From Prevotella communis (GTDB taxonomy: Bacteria > Bacteroidota > Bacteroidia > Bacteroidales > Bacteroidaceae), in contig NZ_CP091794.1 of the NCBI RefSeq assembly GCF_022024175.1, forward strand, positions 1,550,001-1,614,000: DNA of 64,000 bases, written 5' to 3'. Of the stretch, positions 26,648 to 35,796 are shown piece after piece (position 1 is the stretch's first letter; each line of letters begins with the position of its first letter). Both the position numbers and the translations under genes were made by a program. The notes under the pieces are model-generated. The model made no database searches. It was not told where the DNA came from and saw only the letters and a list, made by a program, of their open reading frames with translations.

Positions 26648-27967
26648 ATGAAAAACAAGATAATGATTTTAGGAGCTATGCTCCTGCTGGTGATGGTCAC
26701 CAGCTGTCGCGAAGAGAGCGACGCCCTGCAGAATTATGCCTTCAACGACGGACTGGCATTTGAAAAGGCTCGAAAGAGTTTTGCCGGTAAGTTCAAGGTG
26801 CTATGGAAAGCCCTCGACCAGAACTATGGCATCTGGGACTATGAGCGTAGCCAGGGGGTTGACTGGGATGCCGTCTACGATGAGTACTTGCCTAAGTACG
26901 AGGCCCTCGACGAGCGTAACGACGTCACGGACGAGGAGCTCCGCAAACTGCTCGATGAGACTGTGGCACCCCTGCACGATGGCCATTTCGTGGCTCAGAT
27001 GCAGAACCATCTCACGGGTACTTTCGTTGCGGCCAGTCCCAGCTACACACGCAGCAAAGAACGCGATGACTTTGAGGCTACGCAGAATACCACGCACAAC
27101 CTGAGTGCCTATCTCCCTGCTGCGTTTGGCGGCACGGGCAACCAGATCCTGGACTACAAGGAGGCCGATACCCATACTGCTGATGCGGGTGATTTTGGCA
27201 TTACCGTGAAGTATGCCCTCTTCAAGGAGAATATTGCCTACCTCTATTTCGACGGTTTCAATCTCTCGCCCTATGTCGTTGACGAGTATCTGCAGGAGTT
27301 GTTCGGCCAGAAAGATGCCATCACACAGTTTCTTGCCCTGGGCGTGCAGCAGACATGGAAGGCGTGGTATGACAAGGTGCAGCAGCTCCATGCCAGCGGC
27401 CAGCTCAAGGGTGTCATCATCGACCTGCGCAACAATGGCGGCGGCATGCTCAACGACTTCCAGTTCGTCCTGGGCAGCATGTTGCCCAGCGGAGGGTTCC
27501 AGGCAGGCTACTCGCGCTTCAAGCGTGGGGTGGGGCGCTACGACTACTCGCCGCTGTCGCCCTTCAAGCTGAAGACCCTTGAAACAGCCCACGAGACCAT
27601 CACCGAACCGATTGTCGTGCTTGCCAACTGCGCCTCCGTCAGCATGGCCGAGATGACCACCTTGAGCTGTCAGAGCCTGCCCAACGGCACATTTATCGGC
27701 AAGCGCACCCATGGCGGCGTCTGCTCGCTCGTCACCGAGCCCTTCGTTTACTATCAGAACTATGCCGGTGTCATTGGCAAGATGAACGAGACTCCCGTCT
27801 TCCTCTACATCCCCCAGATGGTCACCTTGACCAAGGATAAGCAGATCCTTGAGGGTGTAGGTGTCACTCCCGACATCGAGGTCGATTTCAATGTCTCCCT
27901 CTACACCACCACTGGTCGTGACACGCAGCTGGAGCGTGCCCTCCAGTTCTGCACCACTGGCAACTGA
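26648..27967 (+). CDS. S41 family peptidase lipoprotein
   Basis: 439 residues from ATG 26648 (MKNKIMILGAMLLL); upstream in-frame starts would put a polar stretch before the signal. Lipobox VTSC followed by REESD. The C-terminal half has the S41 core: GVIIDLRNNGGG and the nucleophile Ser332 in NCASVSMAEM, then GKRTHGG. A typical PDZ domain is not obvious. S41 enzymes clip C-termini of exported proteins. The gene is 49 nt after the barrel gene and 36 nt before the M13 gene. The leader (26606-26647) consists of AGTGAAAA repeats and ATGAATTAC, which resemble low-complexity intergenic repeats. Confidence 0.82.
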   Translation: MKNKIMILGAMLLLVMVTSCREESDALQNYAFNDGLAFEKARKSFAGKFKVLWKALDQNYGIWDYERSQGVDWDAVYDEYLPKYEALDERNDVTDEELRKLLDETVAPLHDGHFVAQMQNHLTGTFVAASPSYTRSKERDDFEATQNTTHNLSAYLPAAFGGTGNQILDYKEADTHTADAGDFGITVKYALFKENIAYLYFDGFNLSPYVVDEYLQELFGQKDAITQFLALGVQQTWKAWYDKVQQLHASGQLKGVIIDLRNNGGGMLNDFQFVLGSMLPSGGFQAGYSRFKRGVGRYDYSPLSPFKLKTLETAHETITEPIVVLANCASVSMAEMTTLSCQSLPNGTFIGKRTHGGVCSLVTEPFVYYQNYAGVIGKMNETPVFLYIPQMVTLTKDKQILEGVGVTPDIEVDFNVSLYTTTGRDTQLERALQFCTTGN

Positions 27968-28003
27968 TTTTTCTGCATGTAGGTGAAATAAAATATTTAG
28001 AGA

Positions 28004-30055
28004 ATGAAGAAGATTTCCTATCTGATGGCAATGGCCATCGTGGTGCTGGGCTTCACCGCCTGCACCGACGACGATACCACGCAGCAGGGGCAGCAGCCGT
28101 CGGGCATCGACCTGTCAAACCTCGACACGTCAGTACGTCCTGGCGATGATTTCTATCAGTATGCCTGTGGCGGGTGGATGAAAAATCATCCGCTGCCCGC
28201 AGCCTATTCGCGCTACGGCAACTTTGAAAAGTTGTCAGAGGATAACCAGGCACGTCTCAAGACTATCCTTGATGACCTGCAGACAGCTCACTTTGCCGAG
28301 GGCTCTACGGAGCAGAAACTGGCCGACCTCTACCGAATGGGCATGGACAGTCAGCGCCGCAACCAGCAGGGCGTGGAGCCGCTGATGGGCATTATCGGTC
28401 AGATGGAGCAGGCCACCACGGTGGAGCAGTTGTTCCAGATTCAGTTGCAACTGGTACCGGAGAACCTCTATGCATTCTTCTACACCAATTTTTCTGCCGA
28501 CCCGAAGAATGCCACGCAGAATATACTGAAGGTGAAACAGGGTGGCATAGGGATGGGGCAGAAAGAGTACTACCTCAACACCGACGCCGCCACCACCGAC
28601 ATCCGCGAGGCCTACAAACAGACCATCGCCAAGATGTTCCAGCACTTCGGATTCACCGAACAGCAGGCTTCACAGAAGATGGAGAACGTGATGCATATGG
28701 AGACCGAACTGGCCAAGGTGAGCCGCTCTCAGACCGAACTGCGCGACCCCGAGGCCAACTACAACAAGATGTCGCTGGCTCAGTTTAACGCTGCCTATCC
28801 CCATATCCAGCTGGAGAAACTGATGAGAGCCATTGACGTGCCGTCGGCTTATATTCAGGAGCTTGTGGTGGAACAGCCCGACTTCTTTGCCGGTGCCGAC
28901 CAACTTTTGGCTGCGATGACTGCCGACGAGTACCGCGACTACATGGAGTGGACGGAAATCAAAGACTACGCCCAATGCCTTGACGACACCGCGGAGGCCA
29001 TCTACTTCGACTTCTTCGGACGTGTGCTCACGGGACGTCAGCAGGACTATCCCCTGTGGCAGCGCGTCTCTTCGCAAATGGATGGCCTGATGGGCGAGGC
29101 TATAGGCAAGTTGTTTGTCGAGAAGTTTTTTCCTGCCGCCGCCAAGGAGCGCATGCTTGAGTTGGTCAGCAACCTGCAGGTGGCCCTTGCCCAGCGCATC
29201 GACGCACAAGACTGGATGAGTGCTGCCACCAAGGCCGCTGCCAAGGAGAAACTCGCCGCCTTCATCGTGAAGGTGGGCTATCCCGACAAGTGGACCGACA
29301 TGAGCGCCTTGCACATCGACAACAGCAAGTCGTACGCTGAGAACGTCATGCTGTGTAAACGCTACTGGAATGCGGAGAATGTCAGGCGTAAGGCCGGCAA
29401 CCCTGTGGATCCCACTGTATGGCAGTTGACGCCACAGACCGTCAACGCCTACTATAACCCCACCACCAACGAGATATGTTTCCCTGCCGGCATCCTGCAG
29501 CCGCCCTTCTTCGATTTGGAAGCCGACGATGCTGTCAACTATGGTGCCATCGGCACGATTATCGGTCATGAGATGACCCATGGTTTCGACGACGAGGGAC
29601 GCCTCTACGACAAGGACGGCAACTTGCGCGACTGGTGGGCACCCGAAGATGCCGCGAAGTTCCGTGAGAAGGCCGATATGTATGCCGACTTCTTCGATGC
29701 TATCGAGGTGCTGCCTGGTCTGCATGCCAACGGTCGCATGACGCTGGGTGAGAACCTGGCCGACCATGGTGGCCTGCAGGTGTCATGGACGGCCTACAAG
29801 AACGCCGTTAAGACGCTGCCCGCCATCGACGGATTCACTGCCGACCAGCGTTTCTTCTTGTCATACGCCAATGTCTGGGCGCAAAACATCACCGATGCCG
29901 GGTTGCGTCACCTCACCGTCATCGATGTTCACTCCCAGGGCCGCTGGCGCATCAATGGTGCCCTGCCTCATATCGACGCCTGGTACGAGGCCTTCGGCAT
30001 CAAGGAGGGCGACAAGCTCTTCATCCCCAAGGAGAAGCGGTTGCAGTTATGGTAA
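28004..30055 (+). CDS. M13 family metallopeptidase, lipoprotein paralogue
   Basis: 683 residues; lipobox FTAC followed by TDDDTT, so probably surface-exposed, in contrast to the soluble paralogue at 4143. Zinc site HEMTH at 522-526, GENLADHGG downstream, and a C-terminal RLQLW. The two M13 proteins match along their whole length, for example VNAYYNPTTNEICFPAGIL in both. The signal-peptide codons also resemble those of the MACPF/CDC gene at 10717 (KxFYLMAxAIV against KKISYLMAMAIV), hinting at shuffling of export signals within this region. Penultimate gene of unit 3. Confidence 0.9.
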   Translation: MKKISYLMAMAIVVLGFTACTDDDTTQQGQQPSGIDLSNLDTSVRPGDDFYQYACGGWMKNHPLPAAYSRYGNFEKLSEDNQARLKTILDDLQTAHFAEGSTEQKLADLYRMGMDSQRRNQQGVEPLMGIIGQMEQATTVEQLFQIQLQLVPENLYAFFYTNFSADPKNATQNILKVKQGGIGMGQKEYYLNTDAATTDIREAYKQTIAKMFQHFGFTEQQASQKMENVMHMETELAKVSRSQTELRDPEANYNKMSLAQFNAAYPHIQLEKLMRAIDVPSAYIQELVVEQPDFFAGADQLLAAMTADEYRDYMEWTEIKDYAQCLDDTAEAIYFDFFGRVLTGRQQDYPLWQRVSSQMDGLMGEAIGKLFVEKFFPAAAKERMLELVSNLQVALAQRIDAQDWMSAATKAAAKEKLAAFIVKVGYPDKWTDMSALHIDNSKSYAENVMLCKRYWNAENVRRKAGNPVDPTVWQLTPQTVNAYYNPTTNEICFPAGILQPPFFDLEADDAVNYGAIGTIIGHEMTHGFDDEGRLYDKDGNLRDWWAPEDAAKFREKADMYADFFDAIEVLPGLHANGRMTLGENLADHGGLQVSWTAYKNAVKTLPAIDGFTADQRFFLSYANVWAQNITDAGLRHLTVIDVHSQGRWRINGALPHIDAWYEAFGIKEGDKLFIPKEKRLQLW

Positions 30056-30070
30056 GTCTATAAAAAAATA

Positions 30071-30484
30071 ATGCATATGAAATTGAGAAAAGTTGGAATA
30101 CTGTTGGTCACTATCTTCCTGTGCAGCCCTATGGCGATGGCACAGACATCCCAGGCCATCTCATGGAAGCATGCAGACCACTTTCCCAAGCTCCCGCCTT
30201 TGACCGTTGAATTTGACATAAGCCTGTATCACCGTTCCAAGCCGCATCTGATGCAGATGTCCTTAGACAGCAAGCAGGATAAGGACACCGCCAGTTGTCA
30301 GTCGGTTATTCTTCGTCACAAGGAACAGAAAATGGAGTCTCAATATCATTTCAAGTATCGTCCTGATTACTCGAAGATGGTTGATAACTTTAAGGGCGTG
30401 CGTGACAGGATTGTCAGGGAAAGAAGACAGAAAGAGGGGATACCCTTGCCGCCGCCGCATCCTTATCTTATGCGAAACAAATAA
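30071..30484 (+). CDS. Small secreted protein of unknown function
   Basis: 137 residues (or 135 from the ATG at 30077). Signal peptide cleaved after MAMAQ, then a mature part rich in His, Lys and Gln with a basic, proline-rich end (PLPPPHPYLMRNK). No family is recognised. It starts 15 nt after the M13 stop and closes unit 3, followed by the second double-hairpin element. Confidence 0.6.
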   Translation: MHMKLRKVGILLVTIFLCSPMAMAQTSQAISWKHADHFPKLPPLTVEFDISLYHRSKPHLMQMSLDSKQDKDTASCQSVILRHKEQKMESQYHFKYRPDYSKMVDNFKGVRDRIVRERRQKEGIPLPPPHPYLMRNK

Positions 30485-30515
30485 CATAAATCTTTCATTA
30501 TATATAACATTCACT

Positions 30516-30575
30516 GTGAGAGGTGTCTCACTCATTAGCTTAGAAAGAGCGTTCTTCGTGAGAAGGGCGCTCTTT
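30516..30575 (+). repeat. Double-hairpin element, copy 2
   Basis: GTGAGA-GGTG-TCTCAC at 30516-30531 and a longer hairpin 30544-30575, AAAGAGCG against CGCTCTTT with inner TTCT/AGAA. The core GCGTTCTTCGTGAGAAG matches copy 1 at 6488-6504. Here it stands right behind a gene and can act as its terminator. Confidence 0.65.
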
Positions 30576-30628
30576 GTTTGATTTTACTGCAGAAAAGAGG
30601 TTTAAAAAATGGGAAAAGTGTTAATAAA

Positions 30629-30675
30629 AAAATAGGGCTGTTACCCGGTTGGTAGCAGCCCTATTTTTTTTATTC
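30629..30675. terminator. Bidirectional terminator between convergent genes
   Basis: AAAAAATAGGGCTG and GCAGCCCTATTTTTT around TTACCCGGTTGGTA. It serves unit 3 from the left and the tricorn-like gene from the right. Confidence 0.9.
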
Positions 30676-30725
30676 ATGCCACAGCATTTTTATGTGAGGA
30701 ATGCCGTCGAGTATGAATGGCTCGA

Positions 30726-33700
30726 TTACAGTTGTTTGAGCAACTCGCGCACAGCGGCTTCCAACTGCAGGTCAACACCCTTGACAACGGTCTCGGGCTT
30801 GTTGAGCACGGGCACGTCGGGCTCCAACTGGGTGTTCTCCAGATAGGTGCCGTCGGGCAGCTGATAGCCAATTACAGGCACACCGAAAATGAGCGTGGGG
30901 TCTTGCATGGTCTCCCAGTTGACCGAACTCATAGTGCCTGGCACGGGCGCACCCACCAGTTTGCCAATCTTCTGATGACTATATACCCAAGGTGTGCCAT
31001 GGGCATTACTGTAGTTGCCCTCGGCCTGAAGCATGATGCTAGGGTGATTATAGCGACGGCTGGGCATGTCGCACACCTCACGACCTCTGATAACCTGCGT
31101 GAAGTACTTATGACCAGAGAACAGGATTTCGATGTCCTCGTGCAGACGGCCACCACCATTATGACGGGTGTCGATGACGATACCCTCCTTGAGGTTGTAC
31201 TTGCCCAGAATGTCGGAATAGACATCACGGAAGCTGGCATCGTCCATACCCTCGATATGCACATAGCCCAGGCGACCGTTTGACAGGCGCTCTACCTCGG
31301 CAGCACGACTCTTGATCCAGCGCTTGTAGAGTAGGGCAGACTGTTCAGACTGGCTGATAGGCAGTACTACCTCGTCCCAGGTGCCGGCATTGCCCTTGAG
31401 ACTCACGAGCGTCTTCTTGCCACGACAGAGGTTGAGCAGTTGGGCCAGATCGGTATCCTTGGTCAGAGGCTGTCCGTTGATGGCCGTGACGACATCGCCC
31501 ACCTTCACCTTGCTGCTGGCCTTGCTGAAGGGACCACCTTCGAGAATGGCCGTAATCTTCAGACCGTCGGTAGCCTCGGTGAGGTCGTAGAGCAGACCCA
31601 ACTGGGCTGTGGCGTCGCCATTGGCAGCAGGGCGGAAACGGCCACCTGTATGACTCACATTCAGTTCGCCAAGCAACTCGCTGAGCAGCTCGGCAAAGTC
31701 GTAGTTGTTAGCAATATGTGGCAAGAAGCGTGCATAGTTTTTCACCATGAGGTCCCAGTCGCAGCCATTATAGTCGGTGCGGAAAATCTTCTTGTTGATT
31801 TGCTTGGCCACATGGCGCAACAGATACTCGCGCTCGGCAGCGAGGTCGAGTTTCATCTGCGCATCGTAGGCAATAGTCGTCATCTTGTCGCCCTTCTCAA
31901 TCTTCTTCATGCTGCTGCCCAAAGAATAGAGGTTGCCGTCCTTATCCATCTGCAGCTCTCCGCTGCCACCTTTGCTCAGCAGTTTTGTCTCGTGCTTTCT
32001 CAGGTCCATCTTCCAAAGGTCTGGTGCGCCCTCAAAAGCCGAGAAATAGTATAGGCTCTCGCCATCTTTGCTCACGATGGCATCGCCCAGGCGACTGCTG
32101 TTGGGCGTGAGGCGCACGATGCGGTCTTCGATGCCCTCGAACTCAATCTTGAGCGTCTTCACAGAGTCGGCATCAGCCTTCTTGTCGTCCTTCTTGTTCT
32201 TACTTTTCTTATCAACTTTCTTGTCGGCATCGGCCTTCTTCTCGGGCTTAGCCTTCTCCAGCTCCTTGAGCAGCGCATAGTCCTCGGGCGACAGGCGATA
32301 ACGGTCGTAGGCATCCTGTGTGAGGAACGCCAGGAACACGTCCTCCTGACTGCCCCACGAGGCGTGGCTGCGCATGCCGTAGCGCTCGCTTTCGAACATG
32401 ATAGCCTTGCCATCCATCACCCAACGGGGTCGACCACTCATATAGCCGCTCTGCGTGATGGGGTGGATCTCGCCACCCTCGGCACTCACAATGCCCTGGT
32501 CGGTATAGGGGTCGCGCTTGTTGGCTATATAGCTCAGCACGAACCACTTGCCGTCGGGGCTCCATTCGAAGTCGAATCCTCCATCTTGGCGGTACCACTT
32601 GCTGCCATCGGTGACCTGCGTCACCTTCTTGGTTTTCAGGTCGACCACCTTCAGTTTGATGCGGTCCTCGATGAATGCCAGTTTTGTGCCGTCGGGGCTA
32701 TACTTAGGATACTGGCGCTCTACTTGCGAGAAGTCGAGCTTACCATTGAGTTGCAGGGCTGGCAGTTCGGGGAACACGCTCTCTTCTTTAATCAGCGTGG
32801 CATTGGCAAAGTTGAGGTCTTCCTTGCGCACGATGCTGGCCGTATAGAGTTGCCAGTTGCCATTGCGCTCGGATGCATAGGCGATGGTGCGTCCATCGGG
32901 GGCAAAGTCCACATCGGCCTCGGCTCCTGCTGTCTGCGAGATGCGGCGTGTGGTGGCATATTCGGTGCTAGTTACAAATACCTCGCCACGGGCTATAAAG
33001 GCCACCTGCTTACCATCACGGCTCACCACAGCCTGGCGCGCACCACTGGTGAAGGTGAGGTCGGAGATAACGGGTTCGTCGTCGCGTGTCAGCGTGATGC
33101 TGAGCTTCTGAGGCTGTGAGCCGTTCTTCTGCGTATAGATCTCACCATTATAGGTATAGCACAGCAATCCATTGCGGGCTGCACTGAGGAAACGCACGGG
33201 ATGGGTCTTGAAAGTAGTGACGGCAACGGGCTGCTGACCGTTATTTGCACCAGTATTCAGGGCATACACATTCATGCTGCCACCATTGCGCTCGCTGAGA
33301 AAATAGAGCGTCTTGCCATCGGCACTGGCCACGGGGTTGCGGTCTTCACCGGCATGGGCCGTGATATTGGTGTGCTGACCGCTCTTGGCATCGTAGAACC
33401 ACACATCGCGTGTAATAGAAGAGGTGTGGTGTTTGCGCCACTCGTCCTCGTAGCCCTTACGGTCCTGGTAATAGAAGCTCTTGCCATCGGCAGCGAAACT
33501 GAGCATCTCAGCAGGGGTGCCCAGCACCTGGAGGGTGCGACCGCCCTTCGCGGGTACCTTATATAATTCGGGCAGGGTGTTGTCGGGGAACATCACACTC
33601 GCTGCAGGGTCCTGAATGGCTGCTCCAAAGAGCACCCACTTGCCGTCGGGCGAGAAAGCCTGGGGCACCTCGGCCACACTGTTGTAGGTGAGACGGGTGG

Positions 33701-34028
33701 CCGAACCGCCATCGGCAGACATGGTGAAGATGTCGAGATTGCCGTGACGGTCGCTGGCAAAGGCTATCTGCTTGCCATCGGCACTCCATACGGGCGAGCA
33801 TTCATAACTGTCGTGTGTGGTGAGTTGCACGGCTGTGCCACCTTTTGTAGATACTTTGTAGATGTCGCCCTTATAGCAGAACAGCACCTGCTGTCCGTCG
33901 GGGCTCACCATCACATCTCGCAACCATAGGGGCGTAAACGCCTGACTCGCACTGGCTTGTACCGACGAGCCTGCCATTACTGCCACCATCATGGCAGTAC
34001 GCATCCATTTCTTCATTGTCTTTTTCAT
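30726..34028 (-). CDS. Tricorn-like S41 peptidase, exported
   Basis: 1100 residues with a signal peptide ending VQASAS. The N-terminal 580 residues are beta-propeller repeats of the TolB/PD40 type (recurrent SPDGKxVLF, SADGKxIAF). A Lys/Asp-rich linker at about 588-626 (KKADADKKVDKKSKNKKDD) follows, then a helical core, a PDZ domain (about 810-890, GPFSKASSKVKVGDVVTAI) and the S41 catalytic domain with GIVIDTRHNGGG and the Ser in GNYSNAHGTPW. Tricorn-type enzymes degrade peptides to short products; this one acts outside the cytoplasm. It lies downstream of the arabinose genes but is separated by their terminator. Confidence 0.88.
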   Translation of the reverse strand: MKKTMKKWMRTAMMVAVMAGSSVQASASQAFTPLWLRDVMVSPDGQQVLFCYKGDIYKVSTKGGTAVQLTTHDSYECSPVWSADGKQIAFASDRHGNLDIFTMSADGGSATRLTYNSVAEVPQAFSPDGKWVLFGAAIQDPAASVMFPDNTLPELYKVPAKGGRTLQVLGTPAEMLSFAADGKSFYYQDRKGYEDEWRKHHTSSITRDVWFYDAKSGQHTNITAHAGEDRNPVASADGKTLYFLSERNGGSMNVYALNTGANNGQQPVAVTTFKTHPVRFLSAARNGLLCYTYNGEIYTQKNGSQPQKLSITLTRDDEPVISDLTFTSGARQAVVSRDGKQVAFIARGEVFVTSTEYATTRRISQTAGAEADVDFAPDGRTIAYASERNGNWQLYTASIVRKEDLNFANATLIKEESVFPELPALQLNGKLDFSQVERQYPKYSPDGTKLAFIEDRIKLKVVDLKTKKVTQVTDGSKWYRQDGGFDFEWSPDGKWFVLSYIANKRDPYTDQGIVSAEGGEIHPITQSGYMSGRPRWVMDGKAIMFESERYGMRSHASWGSQEDVFLAFLTQDAYDRYRLSPEDYALLKELEKAKPEKKADADKKVDKKSKNKKDDKKADADSVKTLKIEFEGIEDRIVRLTPNSSRLGDAIVSKDGESLYYFSAFEGAPDLWKMDLRKHETKLLSKGGSGELQMDKDGNLYSLGSSMKKIEKGDKMTTIAYDAQMKLDLAAEREYLLRHVAKQINKKIFRTDYNGCDWDLMVKNYARFLPHIANNYDFAELLSELLGELNVSHTGGRFRPAANGDATAQLGLLYDLTEATDGLKITAILEGGPFSKASSKVKVGDVVTAINGQPLTKDTDLAQLLNLCRGKKTLVSLKGNAGTWDEVVLPISQSEQSALLYKRWIKSRAAEVERLSNGRLGYVHIEGMDDASFRDVYSDILGKYNLKEGIVIDTRHNGGGRLHEDIEILFSGHKYFTQVIRGREVCDMPSRRYNHPSIMLQAEGNYSNAHGTPWVYSHQKIGKLVGAPVPGTMSSVNWETMQDPTLIFGVPVIGYQLPDGTYLENTQLEPDVPVLNKPETVVKGVDLQLEAAVRELLKQL

Positions 34029-34084
34029 TTGTATATAGTCTTTTTCGTTTAGTCTCTAAAAAAACTCATCAATCAATGAGACTA

Positions 34085-34092
34085 CAAAATTA
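34085..34092 (-). promoter_or_regulatory. Possible promoter -7 box of the tricorn-like gene
   Basis: TAATTTTG on the minus strand, about 57 nt before the start codon. No clear -33 TTTG at the usual spacing. Confidence 0.4.
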
Positions 34093-34158
34093 CATATAAT
34101 CTGCGACTTTTCTACATGTTTATGCAATTTTTAACATCACAATAGACCACAAAAAAAA

Positions 34159-34214
34159 GAGCCTTCACCATGGCGGCCTGGCAACGAGGGAGTTGCAGCG
34201 CAGGTGAAGGCTCT
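34159..34214 (-). terminator. Terminator of the arabinose operon
   Basis: On the minus strand AGAGCCTTCACC (34214 side) pairs with GGTGAAGGCTCT and runs into eight T. The loop contains a second small stem (GGCAAC/GTTGC). Confidence 0.85.
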
Positions 34215-34232
34215 ATTGATAGGGTAATCAGA

Positions 34233-35771
34233 TTAACGGAGTGCTTTGTTCAGCATGTAGTAAACCTCGTTGTTGCGGAGGGTCTGCTTGAAGTCGGCAA
34301 TATTTGTCTGCTTATTGATTTTCACATACTCAATGCCAAGCATCTCGGCGAAGTCTTCCCAGTACTCCTCGTTGATATCGTAAGAGAAAGCACTGTGGTG
34401 AGTACCACCAGCCAGGATCCATGCGGCAGCGCCAACCTCGAAGCTGGGCTGGGGAATCCATAGGGCAGAAGCCACGGGGAGCTTAGGCATGGGCTTGGGC
34501 TCGATGCACTCTACCTCCTGAGAAATCAGGCGGAAGCGGTTGCCAAGGTCTACAACGGTGGCCTTGATACCTGCACCGGTCTTTGAGGTGAACACCAGAC
34601 GGGCAGTCTGCTGCTTGCGGATACCGATGCCGAGGAAGTGAACCTCGAGCTTGGGCTTGTCGGTAGCGATGAGAGGACAAACCTCGAGCATGTGGCTCTG
34701 CAGGCATGAGCTCTTGTCGCCGGCGAAGTTGAGGGTGTAGTCCTCCAGGAATGAGCAGCCGGTAGGCATGCCCTGCTGGATGATGTAAAGGGTGCGATAG
34801 AGGCAGGCTGTCTTCCAGTCGCCCTCGGCACCAAAACCGATACCCTCGGCCATCAGGCGCTGTGAAGCCAGACCGGGAATCTGGTCGAAGCCGCAGAAGT
34901 TGGGATCGTCGATATTGGCATCACCCAGGTCGTCGAAGTTGGTGGTGAAGGCTGTAGCGCCCTCGTCCTTCAGTACGCGGCGCAGGGCAATCTCGGCCTT
35001 GGCAGCATTCTTCACCTTCTCCCAGTAAACCTGTTCACCGCTCTCGTCGATCTTGATGGTGTAGAGTTTCTTATACTCCTCAACAAGCTCGTCGGCCTCC
35101 TTGTCGGTAACTTGCTTGAAGTACTCCATCAGAGATGATACGGGGTAGTAGTCCACATGGTAGCCCAGGCGCTGCTCGAACTCTACGCGGTCGCCATCGG
35201 TCACGGCCACATTGTTCATGTTCATACCGAACATCAGACAGCGTACGTTGTGAGCATCAGCAACACCAGCTGCTACGCGAGCCCATACGGCAATCTGCTT
35301 CTGGGCCTTCTCATCCTTCCAGTAACCGCAAACCACCTTGCGGGCTACACGCATGCGAGTGCAGATATGTCCGAACTCGATGTCGCCGTGAGCACTCTGG
35401 TTGAGGTTCATGAAGTCCATGTCGATCTCGCTCCAGGGTATCTCGGCGTTATACTGTGTGTGGAAGTGGCACAGGGGCTTCTGCAGCTGCTGCAGACCCT
35501 TGATCCACATCTTGGCGGGAGAGAAGGTGTGCATCCATGTGATGATACCTACGCACTTGGCGTCGTTATTGGCAGCGAGCATGATCTGCTCCACCTCCTT
35601 AGAACTGTTGGCTGTGCCTTTATACACAATCTTCACGGGGATATTGCCGCTCTTGTTCAGACCGTCTACCATCTCCTTTGAGTGGCCGTCAACAGCTACA
35701 ACGGCATCGCCTCCGTAGAGAAGCTGAGCACCTGTGACCCACCAAATTTCTAAATTTTCAAATGCTTTCAT
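34233..35771 (-). CDS. araA: L-arabinose isomerase
   Basis: 512 residues converting L-arabinose to L-ribulose in the cytoplasm. Recognised along its whole length: the opening IWWVTGAQLLYGG, then GIITWMHTFSPAKMWI, HTQYNAEIPW and the late AAWILAGGTHHSAFSYD with metal-binding His residues. Last gene of the arabinose operon, 25 nt after araD, with a terminator right behind it. Length is normal for the family. Confidence 0.95.
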   Translation of the reverse strand: MKAFENLEIWWVTGAQLLYGGDAVVAVDGHSKEMVDGLNKSGNIPVKIVYKGTANSSKEVEQIMLAANNDAKCVGIITWMHTFSPAKMWIKGLQQLQKPLCHFHTQYNAEIPWSEIDMDFMNLNQSAHGDIEFGHICTRMRVARKVVCGYWKDEKAQKQIAVWARVAAGVADAHNVRCLMFGMNMNNVAVTDGDRVEFEQRLGYHVDYYPVSSLMEYFKQVTDKEADELVEEYKKLYTIKIDESGEQVYWEKVKNAAKAEIALRRVLKDEGATAFTTNFDDLGDANIDDPNFCGFDQIPGLASQRLMAEGIGFGAEGDWKTACLYRTLYIIQQGMPTGCSFLEDYTLNFAGDKSSCLQSHMLEVCPLIATDKPKLEVHFLGIGIRKQQTARLVFTSKTGAGIKATVVDLGNRFRLISQEVECIEPKPMPKLPVASALWIPQPSFEVGAAAWILAGGTHHSAFSYDINEEYWEDFAEMLGIEYVKINKQTNIADFKQTLRNNEVYYMLNKALR

Positions 35772-35796
35772 TTCTTAGTATTGATGTTAGTTATAA

